DNA from: Burkholderiales bacterium
GTDB taxonomy: Bacteria; Pseudomonadota; Gammaproteobacteria; Burkholderiales; Burkholderiaceae_C
Length of the DNA stretch: 5,277 nucleotides
Reading direction: 5' to 3'
Assembly: GCA_005786815.1 (NCBI GenBank)
Contig: SYDB01000078.1
Span: 1-5,277 of the forward strand
Positions within the stretch are counted from its first letter, which is position 1, and the number at the start of each line of letters is the position of its first letter. The translations under genes were made by a program, and so were the position numbers. Of the stretch, positions 1 to 5,277 are shown one piece after another. The notes under the pieces were generated by a model. It had not been told where the DNA came from. It did not search any database and worked only from the letters and a program-made list of their open reading frames with translations.

Positions 1-123
1 GCCCACCATGTCGACGGCATTGTCAAAGGCATTCGCCGTGCCGATTGGCCAAGCGACAGCTGGCAAGCCTTGCATCGCCTAGCCATGCGTTTGTGTCGCG
101 CCTGTATGCCGCGCACAGCTTGA
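1..123 (+). CDS. holA: DNA polymerase III delta subunit, C-terminal end only (partial)
   Basis: Reading frame 1 is open from the first base to a TGA at 121-123 and gives 40 residues, including [20 protein letters not shown] and then a Leu/Arg/Cys-rich tail ([14 protein letters not shown]). This matches the end of the HolA delta subunit as I know it from Burkholderiales: an 'xDGxxKG' helix, a 'W..DPW/SWQAL' turn and a last helix with cysteines. Delta is the clamp-loader subunit that opens the beta sliding clamp during replication. Only the last part of its C-terminal helical domain is visible; the AAA+-like N-terminal domains lie outside the window. The gene ends 14 nt before the proA start with no terminator between, so the two are probably co-transcribed. 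The call rests on a short tail and on the holA-proA order that I recall from related genomes. Confidence 0.82.
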   Translation, partial: AHHVDGIVKGIRRADWPSDSWQALHRLAMRLCRACMPRTA

Positions 124-137
124 GCCAAAATGCACCT

Positions 138-1418
138 ATGAACGCTACCTCTATCGCCCAACAAGTGCATGTGCTCGGTGTGCAGGCCAAAGCTGCGTCT
201 TCGCTGATGGCCAAAGCATCGGCTGCACAAAAAAGCCTAGCTTTGCGTGCCTTGGCAAAACTGTTACGTAGCCACACAGCTGCGTTGCAGGTGGATAACG
301 CCAAAGACATTGAACGTGCTAAAACTGCAGGCCTAGAAGCCGCCATGGTTGATCGTCTCAAGCTCACACCGCAAGTGCTCGAGACGTGCGCACAAGGGTG
401 CGAACAACTCGCTAATATGCCCGACATCATTGGCGAGATCATCGGCATGAAAGAGCAACCCAGTGGTATTCGCGTGGGGCAGATGCGCGTGCCGATCGGC
501 GTGTTCGGCATGGTGTTTGAAAGCCGACCCAATGTCACGATTGAGGCAGCTTCGTTGGCGATAAAAAGTGGCAACGCTTGTATTTTGCGTGGCGGCTCCG
601 AGGCGATTGATTCCAACAAAGCCTTGGCGCAATTGGTACAACTTGCTTTGACCGAAAGCGGTTTACCGCAAGATGCCGTGCAATTGGTGCAAACCACAGA
701 CCGCGAGGCAGTGGGCTACTTGATCACATTAAAAGAGTTTGTCGACGTCATCATTCCCCGTGGTGGCAAAGGTTTGATTGAGCGCATCAGCCAAGAAGCC
801 AAGATTCCTGTCATCAAACATTTAGACGGTAACTGCCATGTGTATGTCGATACCGCATGCGATATCGATATGGCAGTCACGATTGCAGATAACGCTAAAA
901 CCCAAAAATACAGTCCCTGCAATGCGGCAGAGGGATTATTGGTGGCGCGCAGTGAAACAGCCACATTTTTGCCACGCATTGGCGCCATCTATGCCGCTAA
1001 AGGTGTGGAGATGCGTTGTTGCACAGAGGCTAAGAAAATTTTGTCTCAGTTGTCTGGTGGAAACATTCAAGATGCAAGTGAACAAGACTGGTTCGCCGAA
1101 TACCTTGCGCCCATCATCAGCATCAAAGTGGTGGGCGATGTGCATGAAGCGATTGCACATATCAACCATTACTCCAGCCACCATACCGACGCCATCATTT
1201 CTAACAACCATAGCCATATCGAGCAGTTTGTGCGCGAGGTCGATTCGTCTAGTGTGATGGTCAATGCCAGCACCCGATTTGCCGATGGCTTTGAGTATGG
1301 TCTTGGCGCTGAGATTGGTATCTCGACCGACAAATTCCACGCCCGTGGCCCCGTGGGAATTGAAGGGCTCACCTCTTTGAAATATGTTGTCTTGGGGCAA
1401 GGGCAGATTCGTAACTAA
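138..1418 (+). CDS. proA: Gamma-glutamyl phosphate reductase (glutamate-5-semialdehyde dehydrogenase)
   Basis: ProA reduces gamma-glutamyl 5-phosphate with NADPH to glutamate-5-semialdehyde, the second step of proline synthesis in the cytosol. The 426-residue product is close to the usual length (about 417 in E. coli). Motifs in order are [10 protein letters not shown] (from residue 129), [13 protein letters not shown] (from 144), [12 protein letters not shown] (from 207), the catalytic cysteine Cys261 in [23 protein letters not shown], and HARGPVG (His401). This is the full set for an aldehyde-dehydrogenase-fold ProA. The frame is open upstream to an ATG at 45, but that start lies inside holA and adds 31 residues unlike ProA. 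ATG 138 gives [10 protein letters not shown] and starts 14 nt after the holA stop, so it is preferred. No good Shine-Dalgarno precedes it, only a GAG at 122-124 within the holA stop region, so coupling to holA translation is likely. Residue 266 is Gly where the E. coli protein has Thr (CNAAEGLL against CNTVETLL). proB, the partner kinase, is not next to it. Confidence 0.97.
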   Translation: MNATSIAQQVHVLGVQAKAASSLMAKASAAQKSLALRALAKLLRSHTAALQVDNAKDIERAKTAGLEAAMVDRLKLTPQVLETCAQGCEQLANMPDIIGEIIGMKEQPSGIRVGQMRVPIGVFGMVFESRPNVTIEAASLAIKSGNACILRGGSEAIDSNKALAQLVQLALTESGLPQDAVQLVQTTDREAVGYLITLKEFVDVIIPRGGKGLIERISQEAKIPVIKHLDGNCHVYVDTACDIDMAVTIADNAKTQKYSPCNAAEGLLVARSETATFLPRIGAIYAAKGVEMRCCTEAKKILSQLSGGNIQDASEQDWFAEYLAPIISIKVVGDVHEAIAHINHYSSHHTDAIISNNHSHIEQFVREVDSSSVMVNASTRFADGFEYGLGAEIGISTDKFHARGPVGIEGLTSLKYVVLGQGQIRN

Positions 1419-1434
1419 AAAGTTATCACATGCT

Positions 1435-1464
1435 TTGTTTGGGCGCAAAGTCATTGCGCATAAA
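1435..1464 (+). promoter_or_regulatory. Weak candidate sigma70-type promoter for gshA-kup-gshB
   Basis: TTGTTT at 1435-1440 and CATAAA at 1459-1464 are separated by 18 bp. They match the -35 consensus at 3 of 6 bases and the -10 consensus at 4 of 6. A start about seven bases downstream would give a leader of roughly 28 nt before the gshA ATG. The match is poor and short gaps often contain one by chance; the position ahead of the operon is the main argument for it. Confidence 0.2.
1443..1459. repeat. Inverted repeat GCGCAA-N5-TTGCGC upstream of gshA
   Basis: GCGCAA at 1443-1448 and TTGCGC at 1454-1459 are perfect reverse complements around a 5-nt centre, AGTCA. Beyond one G/A mismatch (1442/1460), pairing can continue outward with a G-T pair and three T-A pairs (1438-1441 with 1461-1464), giving a longer imperfect stem. 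No T run follows on either strand, so it is not a standard terminator. It lies within the spacer of the candidate promoter and could be an operator, a leader hairpin or the weak end of the proA transcript. A six-base arm can also arise by chance. Confidence 0.4.
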
Positions 1465-1489
1465 CCCCTAGAATCCCTCACACCCCTCC

Positions 1490-1494
1490 AAGGA
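1490..1494 (+). promoter_or_regulatory. Shine-Dalgarno sequence of gshA
   Basis: AAGGA lies four bases before the ATG at 1499. It is the clearest ribosome binding site in the window, and its presence supports 1499 as the start and independent translation of gshA. The spacing is somewhat short. Confidence 0.6.
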
Positions 1495-1498
1495 CTCC

Positions 1499-2794
1499 AT
1501 GGTTCCCCATCTCATCACGGCATTGACCGGCCCCATCAACGAGCTTGAGCAACGCGTGCTTGACTCCATGCCAGCGATTGAACGCTGGTTTCGCTTGGAC
1601 TGGATGGAGCACACGCCTCCCTTCTACAGTTCAGTCGATATTCGCAACGCAGGTTTCAAGCTTGCCCCTGTAGATACCAATCTCTACCCAGGGGGCTGGA
1701 ACAACCTCACGCCAGAAATGTTGCCCCTGGGGGTGCAAGCCGCCATGGCGGCGATCGAAAAAATATGTCCTGAAGCCCGCAACCTGTTGTTGATCCCAGA
1801 GAACCACACGCGCAATATGTTTTATCTGGCCAATGTGGCGCAGTTGCAGCGCATCTTTTACATGGCCGGTTTGAATGTACGGATTGGTTCCATCAATCCA
1901 GAGATCAAAGAAAACACAACGATTGATTTGCCCAATGGCGACCGGGTTACCTTAGAGCCAGTGATTCGCACCAAGCGCCGCATTGGTCTTAAAGACTTTG
2001 ACCCTTGCACTATTTTGCTCAACAACGATTTAAGCGCAGGTGTCCCCGGTATCTTGGAAGATTTGCACGAACAATACCTGCTACCCCCTTTGCATGCGGG
2101 TTGGAGTGTTCGCCGTAAAAGCAAACACTTTGAGTCCTATGAAGAAGTCAGTAAACGCTTTGGCAAACTGCTCGGCGTTGATCCTTGGTTGATCAACCCC
2201 ATGTTTAACCAATGCGGTGAAGTTGATTTTGCGGATGGCACCGGCATGGAATGTTTGCAGACCAATGTCGATAGCTTGCTCACCAAGATCAAACGCAAAT
2301 ACAAAGAGTACGGCATCCAAGAAAAACCGTTTGTGGTGGTCAAAGCCGACAACGGCACCTATGGCATGGGCATCATGACAGTGCGTGATGTCAAAGACTT
2401 AGACGAGATCAACCGTAAAACACGCAACAAAATGAGTGTGATCAAAGACGGTCAATCACTCAGTGAAGTCATCATCCAAGAAGGCGTGATTACCCACGAA
2501 AGACTCAACGATGCCGTGGCAGAGCCTGTTGTCTACATGATGGACCGATACGTGGTGGGCGGGTTTTACCGCATCCACGCCGAGCGCGGCATCGATGAAA
2601 ACTTGAATGCGCCAGGCTCGAGCTTTGTGCCCCTGGCGTTTGAGCAAAGTGCGCATACGCCGCAACCAGGTGTCAAGCCTGGTGCGAGTGCGCCAAACCG
2701 GTTTTATATGTATGGCGTGATTGGACGTCTGGCGATGTTAGCGGCGAGTTATGAGCTCGAGCTCACCGATCCCGAAGCAGAAAATTACGACTGA
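1499..2794 (+). CDS. gshA: Glutamate-cysteine ligase, Acidithiobacillus/proteobacterial type
   Basis: This enzyme joins glutamate and cysteine, using ATP, to make gamma-glutamylcysteine, the first and usually rate-limiting step of glutathione synthesis in the cytosol. The 431-residue protein reads throughout like the family first described from Acidithiobacillus (Thiobacillus) ferrooxidans (TIGR02049 / Pfam GshA). It is not related in sequence to the E. coli GshA or the plant-type enzyme. Landmarks are MVPHLITALTGPINELEQRV at the N terminus, PVDTNLYPGGWNNL (57-70), LIPENHTRN (98-106), DPCTILLNNDLSAG (168-181), LLPPLHAGWSVRRKS (194-208), VVKADNGTYGMGIMTVRD (280-297) and DRYVVGGFYR (349-358) followed by NLNAPG (368-373). 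The glycine-rich stretch at 281-297 resembles the ATP-grasp loop of GshB. The start is set by an AAGGA at 1490-1494 and by the conserved MVPHL beginning. gshA appears to head the operon with kup and gshB; kup begins 9 nt after its stop. The protein appears complete. Confidence 0.95.
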   Translation: MVPHLITALTGPINELEQRVLDSMPAIERWFRLDWMEHTPPFYSSVDIRNAGFKLAPVDTNLYPGGWNNLTPEMLPLGVQAAMAAIEKICPEARNLLLIPENHTRNMFYLANVAQLQRIFYMAGLNVRIGSINPEIKENTTIDLPNGDRVTLEPVIRTKRRIGLKDFDPCTILLNNDLSAGVPGILEDLHEQYLLPPLHAGWSVRRKSKHFESYEEVSKRFGKLLGVDPWLINPMFNQCGEVDFADGTGMECLQTNVDSLLTKIKRKYKEYGIQEKPFVVVKADNGTYGMGIMTVRDVKDLDEINRKTRNKMSVIKDGQSLSEVIIQEGVITHERLNDAVAEPVVYMMDRYVVGGFYRIHAERGIDENLNAPGSSFVPLAFEQSAHTPQPGVKPGASAPNRFYMYGVIGRLAMLAASYELELTDPEAENYD

Positions 2795-2796
2795 GA
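2792..2796 (+). promoter_or_regulatory. Probable ribosome binding site of kup, overlapping the gshA stop
   Basis: TGAGA at 2792-2796 includes the gshA stop codon TGA and lies seven bases before the kup ATG at 2804. It has only a partial match to the Shine-Dalgarno consensus (GAG). The overlap means ribosomes ending on gshA finish on the kup initiation site, which fits translational coupling. Confidence 0.4.
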
Positions 2797-2803
2797 TTTT
2801 TTA

Positions 2804-4675
2804 ATGCAACAGCATGCTAAATCGTCGCTGACGGCGCTCACTTTGGGCGCTATTGGTGTCGTATACGGTGATATCGGAACCAGCGTCTTGTATGCCTTGA
2901 AAGAGGTGTTTGGCTCTGGCCACGTCGAATTCACGCCAGACAATGTTTACGGTATTTTGTCAATCTTCTTTTGGACATTGACTACCATCATTTCTGTCAA
3001 GTATGTGATGTTGGTGCTGCGTGCTGACAATAACGGCGAAGGTGGCTTGGTGGCCATGTTGGCGTTGGCGTCCATGGCGGTAAAAGACAAGCCTAGATTG
3101 CGCAACAGCTTATTGGTCTTGGGTATATTTGGTACCTGTCTGTTTTATGGCGATGGCGTCATTACCCCTGCAATTTCAGTGTTGTCTGCAGTTGAGGGTT
3201 TAGAGGTGGTCTCACCAGCTTTTAAGCGCTATGTCATCCCGCTCACTTTGATTATTTTGTTCGCGCTGTTTGCTGTTCAAAAACATGGAACAGGCGGCAT
3301 TGGAAAATTATTTGGCCCTATCACCGTGGTTTGGTTTGCAGTGATTGCGGCGCTTGGTCTTTATCACATAGTGGCCCATCCGGAAATTTTGTGGGCGATC
3401 AGCCCGCACTACGCAGTGGCATTTATTGTCAATGAACCCTCCACCACTTTTCTGATATTGGGCGCAGTGGTGCTGTGTGTAACCGGTGGCGAAGCCTTGT
3501 ATGCCGACATGGGCCACTTTGGTAAAAAACCTATCCGTGTCGCCTGGTTTGCGGTGGTAATGCCTTCATTGACATTGAACTATTTTGGCCAAGGTGCGTT
3601 GCTGCTAGGCAACCCAGAAGCTGTTGCTAATCCGTTCTTCATGATGGCTCCTGAGTGGTTGCTGTTGCCGTTGGTTGGTTTGGCAACAGCTGCTACTGTG
3701 ATTGCATCACAAGCTTTGATCACTGGGGCATTTAGCGTGACCAAGCAAGTGGTGCAACTGGGCTTTTTGCCACGGTTGCAAGTGATGCACACCAGCGTTA
3801 AAGACACCGGGCAAATTTATATTCCTGTGGTGAACTGGGGCTTGTTTGCGTTGATCGTGTTGGCGGTGATGATGTTCAAGTCGTCGAGTAACTTGGCTGC
3901 AGCCTACGGCATCGCCGTGTGTACAGACATGATGATCACTACGATTTTGACCTTCTTCGTGATCCGTTACAGCTGGAAATATCCTTTGTGGTTGTGTATT
4001 TTTGCCACGGGGTTTTTCTTTGCGGTGGACTTGGCGTTTTGGGCCTCTAATTTGCTGAAACTTTTCGAGGGTGGTTGGTTTCCATTGGTGATCGGCGCTG
4101 CGATATTGGTGCTGATGCTCACATGGCGCGACGGCCGCGAAATTTTGCAAGCCAAGCGTGATCTTGACTCTATGGAATTGAATGAATTTTTAGACGCTGT
4201 TTTTTTGGCTCCACCTACGCGCGTGTCTGGAACGGCAGTATTCTTGACGTCGGGTATGGGCCATGTCCCTAATGCCCTTTTGCACAACTTAAAGCACAAC
4301 AAAGTACTGCATGAGCAAAACCTGTTTGTGAATGTACAAAACCATGAAGTGCCTTGGATTGCAGAATCTGAACGTCTTCAAATATCAGCCTTAGAGCACA
4401 ACTGTTGGCAAGTGGTGATCCATTACGGATTTAAGGATGATCCGGACGTGCCAGGTGCATTAAAGAACTTGCAAGGCATGGGCTGCGAAATCAACCCGAT
4501 GAGCACCAGTTATTTCTTGTCGCGTGACAGCATTGTTCCTACCGTGGGCGGTGGCATGTCGCAATGGCGTGAAAAAATGTTTGCGCAAATGCATTTAAAC
4601 GCCAGCTCAGCGGCGAACTTCTTGAATTTGCCTAGCAACTCTGTGGTGGAGTTGGGTAGCAAGATTGAAATTTAA
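2804..4675 (+). CDS. kup: Low-affinity potassium uptake protein Kup (Trk D / KUP-HAK-KT family)
   Basis: Kup is an inner-membrane potassium importer, thought to be a K+/H+ symporter. The 623 residues match the family length (622 in E. coli). Family signatures are [19 protein letters not shown] (18-36), [10 protein letters not shown] (72-81), [20 protein letters not shown] (113-132), [13 protein letters not shown] (228-240), [11 protein letters not shown] (258-268) and FEGGWFPL (421-428). Asp23, Asp117 and Glu230 occupy the membrane acidic positions that match E. coli Asp23, Glu116 and Glu229, linked there to transport. About twelve hydrophobic segments lie between residues 10 and 440, roughly at 10-30, 50-72, 101-122, 143-158, 172-190, 205-226, 246-268, 285-310, 338-357, 363-387, 393-413 and 420-440. 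A soluble cytoplasmic domain (441-623) follows, ending [18 protein letters not shown], as in related proteins. The gene sits 9 nt after gshA and 3 nt before gshB, so it is probably co-transcribed with both. It appears intact. Confidence 0.97.
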   Translation: MQQHAKSSLTALTLGAIGVVYGDIGTSVLYALKEVFGSGHVEFTPDNVYGILSIFFWTLTTIISVKYVMLVLRADNNGEGGLVAMLALASMAVKDKPRLRNSLLVLGIFGTCLFYGDGVITPAISVLSAVEGLEVVSPAFKRYVIPLTLIILFALFAVQKHGTGGIGKLFGPITVVWFAVIAALGLYHIVAHPEILWAISPHYAVAFIVNEPSTTFLILGAVVLCVTGGEALYADMGHFGKKPIRVAWFAVVMPSLTLNYFGQGALLLGNPEAVANPFFMMAPEWLLLPLVGLATAATVIASQALITGAFSVTKQVVQLGFLPRLQVMHTSVKDTGQIYIPVVNWGLFALIVLAVMMFKSSSNLAAAYGIAVCTDMMITTILTFFVIRYSWKYPLWLCIFATGFFFAVDLAFWASNLLKLFEGGWFPLVIGAAILVLMLTWRDGREILQAKRDLDSMELNEFLDAVFLAPPTRVSGTAVFLTSGMGHVPNALLHNLKHNKVLHEQNLFVNVQNHEVPWIAESERLQISALEHNCWQVVIHYGFKDDPDVPGALKNLQGMGCEINPMSTSYFLSRDSIVPTVGGGMSQWREKMFAQMHLNASSAANFLNLPSNSVVELGSKIEI

Positions 4676-4678
4676 GCT

Positions 4679-5277
4679 ATGCACATACTTTTCATTGCCG
4701 ACCCGCTGGCGTCTTTCAAGATTTACAAAGACACCACGTTTGCGATGATGCGAGAGGCGCAAAAACGCGGCCACCAAATTTTTGCGTGTGAACCCCACCA
4801 TTTGGTTTGGCAAAGTGGTCAAGCGGTGAATGCCCAAGTTGAGCAAGTGCACCTCACAGGTGCTCAAGATACTTGGTTTGAAGTGCAGGGCGTGCATGCC
4901 GACCGTGTTTTGCATAGTTTTGATGCGGTGGTGATGCGCAAAGACCCGCCGTTTGACAGCGAATATTTTTACGCCACGCATTTGTTAGAACAAGCAGAAC
5001 GCGAAGGCGCGAAAGTTTTTAACAAACCCAGTGCGCTGCGCAACCATCCAGAAAAACTCGCCATATTGGAGTTCGCGCAATTTATCAGCCCGACTTTGGT
5101 GACGCGCGATGCGCAGGCCGTTCGAGCTTTTCATGCCGTGCACCGCGATATTATTTTGAAGCCCTTGGACGGTATGGGCGGCATGGGCATTTTTCGTGTC
5201 AAAGACGATGCGCTCAATCTTGGCGCCATCATCGAGACACTGAATCGCGAAGGTGCGCAAACCGTCATGGTTCAAAA
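4679..5277 (+). CDS. gshB: Glutathione synthetase, N-terminal 199 residues (partial, runs off the window)
   Basis: GshB ligates glycine to gamma-glutamylcysteine with ATP, completing glutathione. The frame opens at ATG 4679, three bases after the kup stop, and stays open to the window edge: 199 whole codons plus two bases. It begins MHILFIADPLASFKIYKDTT, typical of bacterial GshB. Later come VVMRKDPPFDSEYFYATHLL (84-103), FNKPSALRNHPEKL (114-127) and LKPLDGMGGMGIFRVKD (160-176), the glycine-rich ATP-grasp loop. The family is about 315 residues long, so roughly the last third, including the metal- and ADP-binding residues, lies beyond the window. No strong Shine-Dalgarno is visible before the ATG, and with a 3-nt gap (TAA-GCT-ATG) translation is probably coupled to kup. 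No truncation is implied other than the window edge. Confidence 0.96.
   Translation, partial: MHILFIADPLASFKIYKDTTFAMMREAQKRGHQIFACEPHHLVWQSGQAVNAQVEQVHLTGAQDTWFEVQGVHADRVLHSFDAVVMRKDPPFDSEYFYATHLLEQAEREGAKVFNKPSALRNHPEKLAILEFAQFISPTLVTRDAQAVRAFHAVHRDIILKPLDGMGGMGIFRVKDDALNLGAIIETLNREGAQTVMVQ

Larger units (their letters stand above)
1419..1498 (+). other. proA-gshA intergenic region
   Basis: This 80-bp gap is the only one in the window larger than 14 nt, and it marks the likely border between the holA-proA and gshA-kup-gshB units. It holds a 6-bp inverted repeat near its middle, a weak promoter-like pair, a C-rich run (about 1465-1489, with CCCCT/CCCTC repeated) and the gshA ribosome binding site. 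I see no small ORF worth calling and no stem followed by a T tract, so no classical intrinsic terminator for proA. Read-through from proA into gshA cannot be excluded. Confidence 0.7.

Noticed and set aside
45..137. In-frame upstream extension of proA starting at ATG 45.
   Set aside because: It lies within holA's coding end, adds 31 residues with no likeness to ProA, and ATG 138 gives the usual length and position after the holA stop.
627..692. Near-repeat of GCAATTGGT in proA.
   Set aside because: It reflects two similar peptide segments (AQLVQ and VQLVQ) in the protein; two short copies do not make a repeat element.
23..697. 224-residue open frame on the minus strand opposite proA.
   Set aside because: It is antisense to clear proA motifs, its Cys/Ala/Ser-rich composition fits the complement of a coding strand, and it matches no family I recognise.
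936..1481. 181-residue minus-strand open frame across the end of proA and the intergenic gap.
   Set aside because: It is mostly the complement of proA codons. Although it starts in the intergenic region, it shows no recognisable domain and no convincing ribosome site.
2665..2683. Inverted repeat ACCAGG-N7-CCTGGT in gshA.
   Set aside because: It sits in the middle of coding sequence for QPGVKPGAS, has short arms and no T tract, and is explained by the repeated Pro-Gly coding.
3707..4150. 147-residue minus-strand frame within kup.
   Set aside because: Its His/Gln-rich, low-hydrophobic sequence is the expected antisense of membrane-segment codons; kup is intact over it.
4607..5275. Two consecutive minus-strand frames (124 and 96 residues) opposite the kup end and gshB.
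   Set aside because: The + strand frame here is a clear gshB that runs off the window, so these are shadows.

Overview
The window is an ordinary stretch of a betaproteobacterial chromosome, all on the + strand and almost wholly coding. The protein sequences read like those of Burkholderiales, most likely Comamonadaceae (Limnohabitans/Rhodoferax-like). The grounds are the rare proteobacterial (Acidithiobacillus-type) glutamate-cysteine ligase, the gene order, and the wording of the ProA, Kup and GshB proteins. By eye the GC content is moderate, which would suit a freshwater member with a smaller genome. The genus is inferred, not shown.

Layout: (1) 1-123, the last 40 codons of holA (DNA polymerase III delta subunit), cut by the window's left edge. 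(2) 138-1418, proA, gamma-glutamyl phosphate reductase of proline synthesis, 14 nt after holA. (3) 1419-1498, the only real intergenic gap (80 bp), with an inverted repeat, a weak candidate promoter and a Shine-Dalgarno sequence. (4) 1499-2794, gshA, glutamate-cysteine ligase. (5) 2804-4675, kup, a 623-residue potassium transporter. (6) 4679-5277, gshB, glutathione synthetase, cut by the right edge after 199 codons.

There appear to be two transcription units. holA-proA is the tail of one. gshA-kup-gshB looks like a tight operon with gaps of 9 and 3 nt. The two glutathione enzymes flank a potassium importer: GshA makes gamma-glutamylcysteine, GshB adds glycine, and Kup brings in potassium. Glutathione is a known regulator of Kef-type potassium efflux in Gram-negative bacteria, so linked expression is plausible, though here it is only inferred from position.

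I see no mobile element, CRISPR array, RNA gene or plainly undescribed system. The points most worth a second look are the ATP-grasp-like signature shared by GshA and GshB, the placement of kup inside the glutathione operon, and the inverted repeat before gshA.
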